Shown in pieces: positions 1-8,167 of a stretch of DNA of 64,000 nucleotides; within the stretch, counting starts at the first letter, position 1; each line of letters opens with the position of its first letter. This DNA comes from Candidatus Magasanikbacteria bacterium RIFOXYC2_FULL_42_28 (lineage in GTDB: Bacteria > Patescibacteria > ABY1 > Magasanikbacterales > GWA2-37-8): NCBI GenBank assembly GCA_001784435.1, contig MFQZ01000009.1, forward strand, positions 1 to 64,000. Reading direction: 5' to 3'. The notes beneath the pieces are model-generated. The model worked only from the letters and a program-made list of their open reading frames with translations. It made no database searches and was not told where the DNA came from. Made by a program: the position numbers and the translations under genes.

Positions 1-1107
1 AACCGAAGTGGCGCCAGTAGCATTATTAGTTACCACAGTCATACCAACAAAACCGACATCAACTCCATAATCATTATCACTGCAAAATCTGGTTACATAC
101 AAACAGGAACCACGGACACAGCTATTTGACCTAGGACAATAAGAAAAATACGGTTCGGTATCGCAAGTTTGTTCTGCCACCCGCTCGGGAGAACGTGAAT
201 CCGGCTCACAAACATCTTTGACAATTGAGCTTGCACTTATTGTCTGGTCATACTTAACGACTACGTTTGTCTTGGTAATATCACGACCGTCCGGGTCATA
301 ACAAAATATCGTAGAACTGGTATTAGTATAAACACACCGGCCAAATTTACAACTATATCCGCCCGGGCAGGTAATATCTTTTGAAGTTTTTACTCCACTG
401 CTACACGACCATTCTTTAGTTATGTTAGTAGGAGCGCTACCGACACATTCATCGTATGATGAATTGGTTTTAGCGCCGGTATTGGGAACGACCATTGCGG
501 TTTGGCTACGGCTGAACAAATTATCGCCGCCATCATAATCAATACAGACCGGACTCGCGCCAGCGCAAGACACAATACTATCTCTCAATGTTTTTAAATT
601 AGGACAGCCATAAGTATGCGTCTTACTACCATCGCATCTATTATTTTGATAAGTTTGAGCAACAATAATTCCGCTACCACCAGGAGTTTGAAATTGATCG
701 CAACTGACATTGACATAATTCTCCGTAACCCCGGACGAAATTGCCGTGCCTGAACAACCCGATCCGGAAAAAACCTGTCGAAACGCCCGATAAGAATTGG
801 GGCCGGAACAAGCATACGTATAATATGTTTTTGACCGCGCGTTGCAAGCGGTAAATAATTTTCTGGTTACTCGCACACCATCTAAACCAGCCACATCAGC
901 GCGACAGGCGTAAACCGAATCATTATGTGTAAGTGGTGGTGGCAGAGTTCGCGTCCAAGTGGACGGCACTATCGCCAGCACTGCCCCATTGGCCGCCAAA
1001 AGTGCCAAAGTCGCCAACATTAATTTAGTATAAGTAATCGTGCCAGTTTTGACGGCGGTAACAGTTTGCATATCGGTTGTTTTATTAAAAAAATTAAATA
1101 AATTCAT
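1..1107 (-). CDS. Secreted Cys-rich CxDxDGG-repeat protein (partial, C-terminus off the window)
   Basis: I read this open frame directly on the minus strand; it has 369 codons and no stop before the left edge. The N-terminus carries a signal peptide (hydrophobic run near residues 29-45, ending in AVLA). The mature part is rich in Cys and holds units built as C-x-D-x-D-G-G-x-N, for example CIDYDGGDN and CYDPDGRD, each followed by paired cysteines. The first 30 residues match those of the genes starting at 14307 and, less closely, 12998 (shared TVTxVKTxTITYTKL), so the three are paralogs with a duplicated leader. This motif type occurs in secreted proteins of CPR bacteria and DPANN archaea. The function is unknown; it is probably a disulfide-stabilised cell-surface protein. 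The start at 1107 is chosen because it aligns with the 14307 start. Confidence 0.8.
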   Translation of the reverse strand, partial: MNLFNFFNKTTDMQTVTAVKTGTITYTKLMLATLALLAANGAVLAIVPSTWTRTLPPPLTHNDSVYACRADVAGLDGVRVTRKLFTACNARSKTYYTYACSGPNSYRAFRQVFSGSGCSGTAISSGVTENYVNVSCDQFQTPGGSGIIVAQTYQNNRCDGSKTHTYGCPNLKTLRDSIVSCAGASPVCIDYDGGDNLFSRSQTAMVVPNTGAKTNSSYDECVGSAPTNITKEWSCSSGVKTSKDITCPGGYSCKFGRCVYTNTSSTIFCYDPDGRDITKTNVVVKYDQTISASSIVKDVCEPDSRSPERVAEQTCDTEPYFSYCPRSNSCVRGSCLYVTRFCSDNDYGVDVGFVGMTVVTNNATGATSV

Positions 1108-1115
1108 AAAATAAA

Positions 1116-2096
1116 TTATAGAATTCCAATTTTATTTTTTACCAAATTTATTTTAGCCACAGCTAATTGACGCGCTTTCCCAGCGCCCTCGGTTAAAACT
1201 TTTTCAATACCCTTGTCAGAAATCGCGTTAAATTTATTTTGAAAATTCACCAAGAATTTTTCCACTTCATCGGCCAGACCGGTTTTAAAATCACCATAAC
1301 CTTTGCCCGCGTATTGTTTTTCCAAATCTTTGACACTCGCGCCGGATAACAAAGAATAAATACCTAATAAATTATTTAACGCCGGCTTATCCGCGCCACC
1401 TTTTACTTCTGCTCCGGAATCAGTCACCGCTTTCATAATTTTTTTACGCGCGACTGCGGGCGTATCCATTAAACTAATATAATTATTCGCGCTCACCGCG
1501 CTCTTGCTCATTTTTTTACTTGGATCATCCAGTCCCATTACGCGCGCGCCATCTTTTTTAATTACCGACTCGGGCACAACAAATGTTTCACCATACAATT
1601 TATTAAACCGCAAAGCCAAATCGCGCGCCAGTTCCACGTGCTGTTTTTGATCTTCACCCACCGGCACTAAATTGGTATCATAAAGCAAAATATCCGCGGC
1701 CATTAAAACCGGATAGGCGAATAAACCCAAATTTATATTATTTTTATTCTGCGCGGATTTGTCTTTAAACTGAGTCATTCGTTCCAACTCCCCCATTTTG
1801 GCAATGGTATTTAAAACCCAACCCAATTGAACATGTTCCTTTACTTGCGACTGCGCAAAAATTGTGGACTTAGCCGGATCAATCCCCAATGCCAGATAAG
1901 TTTTGGCCACAGCCAAAATATTGGCGCGCAAAATTTCCGGCTCTTGGTAAACCGTCAAAGCGTGTAAGTCCACCACGCAAAAAATACAATCGTTTTTTGG
2001 CTGGGCCGCCAACTCCACCCAATTTTTAATCGCGCCTAAATAATTACCGAGATGTAAATTGTTAGTTGGCTGAACGCCGGAAAAAATACGAGACAT
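1116..2096 (-). CDS. trpS: Tryptophanyl-tRNA synthetase
   Basis: Class I aminoacyl-tRNA synthetase that charges tRNA-Trp with tryptophan using ATP in the cytoplasm. Its 326 residues are the normal size for the family. The HIGH-type signature is near residue 16 (HLGNYLGAI) and the KMSKS loop near residue 195 (KKMSKSAVS). The mid-protein segment with GEDQKQHVELARDLA is the conserved substrate-pocket region. It lies downstream of fusA on the same strand, with a terminator-like hairpin between. No Shine-Dalgarno is visible before the ATG; the leader is AT-only, as for most core genes here. Confidence 0.97.
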   Translation of the reverse strand: MSRIFSGVQPTNNLHLGNYLGAIKNWVELAAQPKNDCIFCVVDLHALTVYQEPEILRANILAVAKTYLALGIDPAKSTIFAQSQVKEHVQLGWVLNTIAKMGELERMTQFKDKSAQNKNNINLGLFAYPVLMAADILLYDTNLVPVGEDQKQHVELARDLALRFNKLYGETFVVPESVIKKDGARVMGLDDPSKKMSKSAVSANNYISLMDTPAVARKKIMKAVTDSGAEVKGGADKPALNNLLGIYSLLSGASVKDLEKQYAGKGYGDFKTGLADEVEKFLVNFQNKFNAISDKGIEKVLTEGAGKARQLAVAKINLVKNKIGIL

Positions 2097-2140
2097 AAAA
2101 TCTAGTTATATTATGCTCATATTCTATCAAATTCCACAAA

Positions 2141-2174
2141 AACAAACAAGGCGCCCGATTGGACGTCTTGTTTT
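2141..2174 (-). terminator. Rho-independent terminator after fusA
   Basis: On the minus strand AACAAG...CTTGTT arms enclose a GC-rich stem (GTCC/GGGC) and are followed by TGTTTTT. It lies between the fusA stop and the trpS start, so it probably ends the rpsL-rpsG-fusA transcript. Confidence 0.6.
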
Positions 2175-2187
2175 AGCTAGATAGTAT

Positions 2188-2227
2188 AAGGGATCCTTCT
2201 GCCGACCCGGTCGGCATCAGGATGACA
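2188..2227. repeat. Half copy of the dispersed GGGATCC...GGATGACA palindromic repeat
   Basis: Ends with the CAGGATGACA terminus shared with the repeat copies at 4347, 6463, 20529, 22195 and 33939, but the other half is missing. It holds a small internal hairpin (GCCGACCCGGTCGGC). Confidence 0.6.
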
Positions 2228-2245
2228 GTCCGCGCGAGCGGCCTA

Positions 2246-4321
2246 TCATTTCTTCTTCCCTTCAATAATCGTCTGCGCTACATTGTTCGGCACATCGGCG
2301 TAATGGTCAAATTCCATTACCGAACTGGCTCGGCCTTGGGTCATGGAGCGTAGCGAGGTAACATAGCCAAACATGCTGGCCAAAGGCACAATCGCTTTCA
2401 CCACTTTCATCTTCCCACGATCGGTCATTTCTTGAATTTGACCGCGTTTGGAGTTGAGGTCGCCGATAACATCACCCATGTATTGTTCCGGAGTCAACAC
2501 TTCGGTTTTCATAATCGGTTCCATAATTACCGGACGGGCTTTTTTACAAGCGGCTTGAAAACTCATGCTGGCGGCCATCTTGAACGCCATTTCGGATGAA
2601 TCCACTTCGTGATAACTACCATCAAATACGGTAACTTTCAGATCCACAACCGGATAACCGGCTTGGATACCGCGGGTCAAGGCCTCTTTCACGCCTTTTT
2701 CCACGGCCGGAATATATTCACGCGGAATAGAACCACCTTTAATTTCATCAATAAATTCAAAGCCCTTACCCGGCTCATTCGGCTCCACGCGCAAATAACA
2801 ATCACCATATTGACCGCGACCGCCGGATTGTTTAATATATTTTCCTTGCGCTTCCGCTGTTTCGCGAATGGTTTCTTTGTAAGCGACTTGGGGGGCACCG
2901 ACATTGGCTTCCACTTTAAATTCGCGCTTCATGCGGTCCACGATAATATCCAAATGCAACTCGCCCATACCCGAAATAATCGTCTGCAAGGTTTCTTCGT
3001 CAGTGTGGATACGGAAAGTTGGATCTTCTTCGGCCAATTTCTGCATTGCCATACCGATTTTTTCTTGATCTTGCTTGGTCTTGGGTTCAATGGCAATGGA
3101 AATAACCGGCTCAGGGAAAATAATTTTTTCTAAAATAATCGGCTTGTCTTCGTCGCACAAAGTATCGCCAGTCGTAACATTTTTCAAACCAATGGCGGCC
3201 GCGATTTCACCGGAATAAACTTCAGTAACGTCTTCGCGGTGATTGGCGTGCATACGCACGATGCGACCCAAACGTTCTTTGTTGCCGGTAGATGAATTGT
3301 AAATATAACTACCAGAAGTTACCATGCCGGAATAAACCCGAAAAAATACTAGTTTGCCGACAAACGGATCCGTGGCAATTTTAAAAGCCAAGGCCGAAAA
3401 CGGAGCGGTGTCGCTCACTTCACGAATTTCTTCCGCGTCGGTTTCCGGATTAATACCTTTCATCGCCGGCACATCTAACGGCGATGGTAAATATTGCACC
3501 ACGCAATCTAACATAAATTGCACGCCAATATTGGCCAAAGCCGAACCGGAAATTACCGGATAAATTTTGCTGGCCAAAGTCAAAGCGCGTAAAGCCGATT
3601 TGATTTCTTCCACTGTCAATTCTTTACCATCCAAATATTTGGCTGTTAGTTCATCAGTTGCTTCGGCCGCTTTTTCAACCATCGCACTGCGATACTTGGC
3701 CACTTTTTCTTTCATATCATCGGGAATTGGAATTTCAATAATTTTTTCACCGTGCTCACCTTCAAATTTAAAAGCTTTTTGCTCAACCAAATCAATCAAG
3801 CCCGAAAATGTGCCCTCCGCGCCAATCGGTAATTGAATCGCAATGGCATTTGGCGACAAACGTTCGATAATTGAGTCGTAACTCATGTAAAAATCCGCGC
3901 CTAATTTATCCATTTTGTTAATGAAACAAACGCGGGGCACTTCGTATTTATCGGCCTGATGCCAAACGGTTTCACTTTGCGGTTCCACGCCTTGGGAGCC
4001 GTCAAACGCCACCACCGCGCCGTCTAAAACACGCAGGGAGCGTTCCACTTCCACGGTAAAATCCACGTGGCCGGGAGTATCAATAATATTCAAACGATGA
4101 TTTTTCCAAAAACAGGTGGTCGCGGCGGAAGTAATGGTAATGCCGCGCTCTTTTTCCTGTTCCATCCAGTCCATTTCGGCCGCGCCTTCGTGCACTTCGC
4201 CGATTTTATGTTTCTTACCGGTGTAAAACAAAACCCGTTCGGTGGTGGTGGTTTTACCGGCGTCAATATGCGCGCAAATTCCGTAATTACGCGTTTTGTC
4301 TAATGAATATTCTCGGGGCAT
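2246..4321 (-). CDS. fusA: Translation elongation factor G
   Basis: GTPase that drives ribosomal translocation. The 691 residues are full length. The G1 loop (AHIDAGKTTTTE) starts near residue 17, the switch region has EQEKERGITI, G3 is DTPGHVDF and G4 is NKMDK; domains II-V follow to the C-terminus. It is third in the rpsL-rpsG-fusA order, the classical str operon without tufA, with a repeat element inserted between rpsG and fusA. No Shine-Dalgarno is seen before the ATG. Open frames on the plus strand inside it are shadows. Confidence 0.98.
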   Translation of the reverse strand: MPREYSLDKTRNYGICAHIDAGKTTTTERVLFYTGKKHKIGEVHEGAAEMDWMEQEKERGITITSAATTCFWKNHRLNIIDTPGHVDFTVEVERSLRVLDGAVVAFDGSQGVEPQSETVWHQADKYEVPRVCFINKMDKLGADFYMSYDSIIERLSPNAIAIQLPIGAEGTFSGLIDLVEQKAFKFEGEHGEKIIEIPIPDDMKEKVAKYRSAMVEKAAEATDELTAKYLDGKELTVEEIKSALRALTLASKIYPVISGSALANIGVQFMLDCVVQYLPSPLDVPAMKGINPETDAEEIREVSDTAPFSALAFKIATDPFVGKLVFFRVYSGMVTSGSYIYNSSTGNKERLGRIVRMHANHREDVTEVYSGEIAAAIGLKNVTTGDTLCDEDKPIILEKIIFPEPVISIAIEPKTKQDQEKIGMAMQKLAEEDPTFRIHTDEETLQTIISGMGELHLDIIVDRMKREFKVEANVGAPQVAYKETIRETAEAQGKYIKQSGGRGQYGDCYLRVEPNEPGKGFEFIDEIKGGSIPREYIPAVEKGVKEALTRGIQAGYPVVDLKVTVFDGSYHEVDSSEMAFKMAASMSFQAACKKARPVIMEPIMKTEVLTPEQYMGDVIGDLNSKRGQIQEMTDRGKMKVVKAIVPLASMFGYVTSLRSMTQGRASSVMEFDHYADVPNNVAQTIIEGKKK

Positions 4322-4346
4322 AAGATAAAAATTTTAATATCTACAC

Positions 4347-4442
4347 TGTCATCCCGAGCGAGGCTCGCGCCGACGAGGGATCTCCATTACAACGGTTGTG
4401 GATGGAGATTCCTCACCCCTGCGATGGGGATTCGGAATGACA
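4347..4442. repeat. Dispersed palindromic repeat (family A), full copy between rpsG and fusA
   Basis: Begins TGTCATCCCGAGCG and ends GGAATGACA, with GAGGGATCTCC and GGAGATTCCTC as inner inverted arms around a short variable loop. About 96 bp long. The same design recurs at 6463, 16832, 20529, 22195 and 33939, with partial copies at 2188, 33595, 48431 and 62528. It looks like a REP/MITE-type element; no transposase is in the window. Confidence 0.85.
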
Positions 4443-4448
4443 ATTGAA

Positions 4449-4928
4449 CTATTTAGCGAAACGCGCAAAATGCGCGAAGGCCTTGTTGGCCTCGGCCATG
4501 CGGTGAACATCGTCACGTTTTTTCATGGCGTCACCGGTATTGTTAAAGGTGTCAGTCAAAACTGTCGCCAGTCGTTCGGCCATCGGAGCGCCTTTTTTGT
4601 TGCGCGCCGCGCCAATTATCCAACGAAATGCCAACGCATTTTGACGAGTCCCGCGCACCGGCAATGGCACCTGATAATTGGCGCCACCAACACGGCGGGA
4701 GCGAACTTCCACCTGCGGACGAATATTATTGACCGCAGTTTCAAATACTTTAATCGGATCTTCTTTGCCACCTTTGGAAATTGTTTCCAATGCTTCGTAA
4801 ACAATAGAACGGGCAGTGGTTTTTTTACCAAACTGCATTAAATAATTGATAAACTTGGCCAAAAGCGTATTGCCATATTTTGGATCAGGAGCAATCGCTC
4901 GTACTGGGGTTTTTTTCTTACCTCTCAT
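4449..4928 (-). CDS. rpsG: 30S ribosomal protein S7
   Basis: Primary binding protein of the 3' major domain of 16S rRNA, forming the small-subunit head. The 159 residues are the standard size. The conserved N-terminal stretch with DPKYGNTLLAKFINYLM and the central GGANYQVPLPV are present, as is RWIIGAARNKK. It lies 28 bp after rpsL on the same strand and is separated from fusA by a repeat. The start has an AT-rich leader with no Shine-Dalgarno. Confidence 0.98.
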   Translation of the reverse strand: MRGKKKTPVRAIAPDPKYGNTLLAKFINYLMQFGKKTTARSIVYEALETISKGGKEDPIKVFETAVNNIRPQVEVRSRRVGGANYQVPLPVRGTRQNALAFRWIIGAARNKKGAPMAERLATVLTDTFNNTGDAMKKRDDVHRMAEANKAFAHFARFAK

Positions 4929-4956
4929 AAAATTTTAATTATAAAATTTCAAACTT

Positions 4957-5385
4957 TTACTTCTTCGCCGCTTTCGGACGTTTGGCGCCATACAAACTGC
5001 GCCCCCGACGACGGGCTTCCACGCCTTGAGTATCATAAACACCGCGCACGATGTGGTAACGCACACCCGGCAAGTCCTTCACACGGCCACCGCGAATTAA
5101 CACAATGGAGTGCTCTTGCAAATTGTGGCCTTCACCCGGAATATAAGCGATGACCTCCGAACCATTGCTCAAACGGACTTTGGCAACTTTGCGCAAAGCC
5201 GAGTTAGGTTTTTTCGGAGTGGTGGTATACACCTTGGTGCAGACACCGCGTTTGAAACTGCTGCCGTCTTTAAAAATGGTTTTGCGACGGTGCAAGTTGT
5301 CAATAGTAAATTCCAAAGCCGGCACGCGCGATTTTCTTTTCTTGCTAACCCGGCCTTTTTTCATTACTTGGTTAATCGTAGGCAT
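4957..5385 (-). CDS. rpsL: 30S ribosomal protein S12
   Basis: Decoding-centre protein. The conserved loops TPKKPNSALRK and GHNLQEHSIVLIRGGRVKDL are both present, and the C-terminal tail is basic. At 142 residues it is longer than the 124-residue E. coli protein because of an insertion of about 18 residues after VPALE, comparable in position to the longer form known in low-GC Gram-positives. It is first in the str-type operon. A perfect TTGACA-17-TATAAT promoter lies upstream on the minus strand. Confidence 0.98.
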   Translation of the reverse strand: MPTINQVMKKGRVSKKRKSRVPALEFTIDNLHRRKTIFKDGSSFKRGVCTKVYTTTPKKPNSALRKVAKVRLSNGSEVIAYIPGEGHNLQEHSIVLIRGGRVKDLPGVRYHIVRGVYDTQGVEARRRGRSLYGAKRPKAAKK

Positions 5386-5472
5386 AATTAATAAATATAT
5401 CCAAAAAAATTAATAAAAAAACTGAACGAATTTGCTCAGCCACGAGTTTTTCTTCAGTCGCGTTCTAAAAAG

Positions 5473-5501
5473 ATTATATCAAACCATTGCTAATTTGTCA
5501 A
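5473..5501 (-). promoter_or_regulatory. Consensus sigma70-type promoter for rpsL-rpsG-fusA
   Basis: Read on the minus strand: TTGACA (5501-5496), 17-bp spacer, TATAAT (5478-5473). The leader to the rpsL start is about 80 nt and AT-rich. Confidence 0.85.
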
Positions 5502-5529
5502 GGTAAATCCAGTAAACCAAGTTTGCTTG

Positions 5530-5560
5530 CCCCGCAGTGACCCACAGGTCTACTGCGGGG
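5530..5560. other. Perfect GC hairpin between divergent promoters
   Basis: CCCCGCAGT and ACTGCGGGG pair as 9-bp arms around a 13-nt loop. It sits between the rpsL and slipin promoters and has no U-tract on either side, so it is not an obvious terminator. Confidence 0.5.
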
Positions 5561-5573
5561 TCAAGACCAACCG

Positions 5574-5603
5574 TTGACATCCCCTATCGGCCAATAGTAT
5601 AAT
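5574..5603 (+). promoter_or_regulatory. Promoter for the slipin gene
   Basis: TTGACA at 5574-5579, 18-bp spacer, TATAAT at 5598-5603. The start codon is at 5633. Confidence 0.8.
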
Positions 5604-5632
5604 ACCAGCATAATTTTTAATATTCATAATAT

Positions 5633-6400
5633 ATGATTCTACCAGCACTGATGTTGCCACTTCTAATCATCGTTGGCATTTATCTTTTGTCCGGTCTACG
5701 CGTCGTCAAACAATATGAACGCGGGGTAATTTTAACTTTGGGGAAATATTCCAGCACCCGCACTCCCGGCCTGACCTGGCTTTTGACAGGATTTCAAACG
5801 ATTAACAAGGTTGATATTCGCGTAACAACCGTAGACGTTCCTCAACAGGAAGCAATCACCAAAGACAATGTGCCAGTCGGTATCAATGCGGTAGTATATT
5901 TCAATGTCGAAAAAGCCGAATCTGCCACTTTGGAAGTGCGTGATTATACTTACGCGATTTCGCAATACGCGATGGCAGCGCTACGCGATGTTATCGGTGG
6001 CGTGGAATTAGATGAATTATTAACCGCACGCGAAAAAACCGCGGTGGAAATAAAAAATATTATTGATCAAGCCACCACCAACTGGGGCGTGAATGTGTCG
6101 GATGTAAAAATTCAAGACATTGAAATTCCGGCCGATATGAAACGCGCCATGGCCAAACAAGCCGAGAGTGAACGCGAACGCCGGGCCATCATTATTAAAG
6201 CCCAAGGTGAAATTCAAGCCGCGGAAAATATTTCTAAAGCGGCTGCGTTGCTTTCTACCGTTCCAGGCGCGCTGTCACTGCGCACTTTGCAAACAATGGA
6301 AAAATTACAAGCCGACCCGTCCAAGATGACAATTTTTGCTGTGCCGGTGGAAATTATGGATGGAATTAGGACTTTGGCGAGTGGGAGAAAAATACAGTAA
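5633..6400 (+). CDS. SPFH/Band 7 family protein (slipin/stomatin-like)
   Basis: Membrane-attached scaffold protein of the stomatin-prohibitin-flotillin-HflK/C class. One N-terminal hydrophobic segment (about residues 3-21) is followed by the SPFH domain, with the family stretch VVKQYERGVILTLGKY near residue 24 and the conserved DVRVTTVDVP-like strand at 75-85. A helical C-terminal half with an A/E/R-rich stretch near residues 165-200 should form the coiled oligomer contact. The 255 residues fit slipins. It stands alone: its usual partner NfeD is not adjacent. The role in membrane microdomains is known for the family only. Confidence 0.9.
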   Translation: MILPALMLPLLIIVGIYLLSGLRVVKQYERGVILTLGKYSSTRTPGLTWLLTGFQTINKVDIRVTTVDVPQQEAITKDNVPVGINAVVYFNVEKAESATLEVRDYTYAISQYAMAALRDVIGGVELDELLTAREKTAVEIKNIIDQATTNWGVNVSDVKIQDIEIPADMKRAMAKQAESERERRAIIIKAQGEIQAAENISKAAALLSTVPGALSLRTLQTMEKLQADPSKMTIFAVPVEIMDGIRTLASGRKIQ

Positions 6401-6410
6401 AAAAATAAAC

Positions 6411-6447
6411 AAAAAAATCGTCGTGATTCAACACCACGGTTTTTTAA
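6411..6447 (+). terminator. Probable terminator after the slipin gene
   Basis: Imperfect stem (GTCGTG/CACCAC region) flanked by an A-run and TTTTTTAATT. Confidence 0.5.
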
Positions 6448-6462
6448 TTACTTTAAACCAAT

Positions 6463-6565
6463 TGTCATCCCGAGCGTAGCCGAGGGATCCCTTAACGCAA
6501 TCATTAGCACGATTTTCAACTTTAAGGGATTCCTCCGCTCCCTGCGACGGTCGGTCGGAATGACA
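6463..6565. repeat. Dispersed palindromic repeat (family A), full copy
   Basis: TGTCATCCCGAGCG...CGGAATGACA ends, with GAGGGATCCCTTAA and TTAAGGGATTCCTC as inner inverted arms. It lies between convergent genes. Confidence 0.85.
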
Positions 6566-6573
6566 GAACAATT

Positions 6574-7503
6574 CTACCTGATTTCCGCTAAAAATCTCTC
6601 CGCCAACTGCCCCACATTCCCCTCAAATTTATAAAATGATTTCCACAATACTACAATATCCGCGCCATTAAACACCGCGCTTTTCACATCACGTTCCGAA
6701 TCCGCGCCGGCCACCGCCACCATGATTTTATACGCGCCTTTGATTTGATTAATTTGAAAATACGGAATGGTTTTGGCGCTGTCCGTCTCAGTTTCGTCCA
6801 CGCCCCGATGCAATAAAACTACTTTTGGTAATTTATCTAACTGCTTTAACACGACCAATGGTTGCTCAACATTCATCAAATCCAAAAACATATCTAACCC
6901 GCGCTTTGTACACGCTTCGCTCAAAGCATTAATTGTTTCAACCGGCGCTATTCCCAAACCAATGACCGCGTTAGCGCCAACATCAGCGGCCAAATTAGCC
7001 TCACGCTCACCCATATCAACCGTTTTTAAATCCGCGACAATATAGGCGAGCGGTCGCAACATCCGAATTTCGGTAATAATATTAATGCCATAGCGTTTGA
7101 TAAAAGGCGTGCCGGCTTCAATTAAAATCCGCTCGGAATTTGGCAGTTGTCGCAAAATTTGTTGTGCGTCTTCCCAATTTCCATTTAGCGCTACTTGTAA
7201 ATATCTTTTTTTAGAGTCAAGCCCGACCGACTTAGCACTAACTACCGCAACCGCGTTGGGTTCAGTGTCTAATATTTTTGGATTCAATTGACCTACAATC
7301 ATACCAACTAACCCGCTGTATATTTTCCCTGATTTTATCTTGGACAATTGTTCTTGCAACGTAATTGTTTCGGCCGGTGAATTTGCTTCATCAATATTTA
7401 TACTTATCTTTCTTTTTTTCTTCTTAGAAAAACTGTAAATAACAAAAACCCAGAACAATAGTCTTAATGCACCTGAAAAAATTTCGCCCCAATCAAACGG
7501 CAT
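6574..7503 (-). CDS. Membrane-anchored hexulose-6-phosphate synthase/KGPDC-like protein (OMPDC superfamily)
   Basis: TIM-barrel of the orotidine-phosphate decarboxylase superfamily, closest in motif to 3-hexulose-6-phosphate synthase: ADLKTVDMGEREAN carries the DxKxxD catalytic motif and VVLLHRGVDE the conserved His-Gly-x-Asp. Unlike the usual ~210-residue enzyme it has an extra ~75 residues in front, starting with a membrane segment (about residues 9-23) and a KKKKRK stop-transfer run. It starts 1 bp after its paralog at 7505 ends, so the two form an operon. HPS enzymes join formaldehyde and ribulose 5-phosphate, or run in reverse to make pentose phosphate. The exact substrate here is not proven. 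Confidence 0.75.
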   Translation of the reverse strand: MPFDWGEIFSGALRLLFWVFVIYSFSKKKKRKISINIDEANSPAETITLQEQLSKIKSGKIYSGLVGMIVGQLNPKILDTEPNAVAVVSAKSVGLDSKKRYLQVALNGNWEDAQQILRQLPNSERILIEAGTPFIKRYGINIITEIRMLRPLAYIVADLKTVDMGEREANLAADVGANAVIGLGIAPVETINALSEACTKRGLDMFLDLMNVEQPLVVLKQLDKLPKVVLLHRGVDETETDSAKTIPYFQINQIKGAYKIMVAVAGADSERDVKSAVFNGADIVVLWKSFYKFEGNVGQLAERFLAEIR

Positions 7504-7504
7504 A

Positions 7505-8146
7505 TTATGCTTTTCTCAAAAATTCTTTAATAATTTCTTGTCCGACTTTTGTTATCGGATTAAACTCGCGCCACACGACCGCAATATGACTACCATTAAA
7601 ATGCGCCCGAGCCACTTCGCGGCCGGTTTCCCCACCCGCGCTCGCGATTAGACAACTATACGCGCCATAAATACGATTAATTTCGATGTAAGGAACGATT
7701 TTCGCGCGATTGACCGCTTCGTCTACGCCCCGATGCAAAACTACGCCGGTCGATTTCTTTTTTAATTTTTGTAAAATTTCAAATGGAAATTTAACACCTA
7801 ACATATCCACGAAAGAATCAATTTTCAAATTGGCACACTCGACGACAAAGGCGTCAACCGTAGCGATGGGCGCGAGACCAAGACAGGTAATGCCGTTGGC
7901 ACCGGCAGACGCGAATAAATTAGTTTCCGTCGCGCCCCTGTCCATACATTTTAAATCCGCCAAAATATACCCGCTCCAAAAATTTCGCGCTGTGTGTATT
8001 GCTTCCACGCCGACAGATTTGATAAGAGGCGTGCCGATTTCCACAATAATATTTTTATTTTTTGGCAATGACAAAATTCCGCTTTTTAATTCCGCAAGCG
8101 ATTGATTAAACGCGATTTGAAGATAACGTTGGCGTGGGTCTAACAT
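7505..8146 (-). CDS. Hexulose-6-phosphate synthase/KGPDC-like protein (OMPDC superfamily)
   Basis: Soluble 213-residue TIM barrel, paralogous to the downstream 6574-7503 gene along its whole length (for example RQRYLQIAFN against KRYLQVALN). The catalytic DxKxxD motif is ADLKCMDRG, and GVVLHRGVDE is conserved. In the family these residues bind metal and the enediolate intermediate. In CPR bacteria, which often lack a full oxidative pentose pathway, HPS-type enzymes are thought to supply ribulose 5-phosphate; that is inference here, since no phosphohexulose isomerase is in the window. It could also be a 3-keto-gulonate-phosphate decarboxylase. Confidence 0.75.
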   Translation of the reverse strand: MLDPRQRYLQIAFNQSLAELKSGILSLPKNKNIIVEIGTPLIKSVGVEAIHTARNFWSGYILADLKCMDRGATETNLFASAGANGITCLGLAPIATVDAFVVECANLKIDSFVDMLGVKFPFEILQKLKKKSTGVVLHRGVDEAVNRAKIVPYIEINRIYGAYSCLIASAGGETGREVARAHFNGSHIAVVWREFNPITKVGQEIIKEFLRKA

Positions 8147-8167
8147 GTTGATATTTTCTCACAATTA

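Noticed and set aside
2609..3133. 174-codon plus-strand frame inside fusA
   Set aside because: Antisense shadow of the EF-G gene; composition follows the codon structure of fusA and no ribosome site is present.
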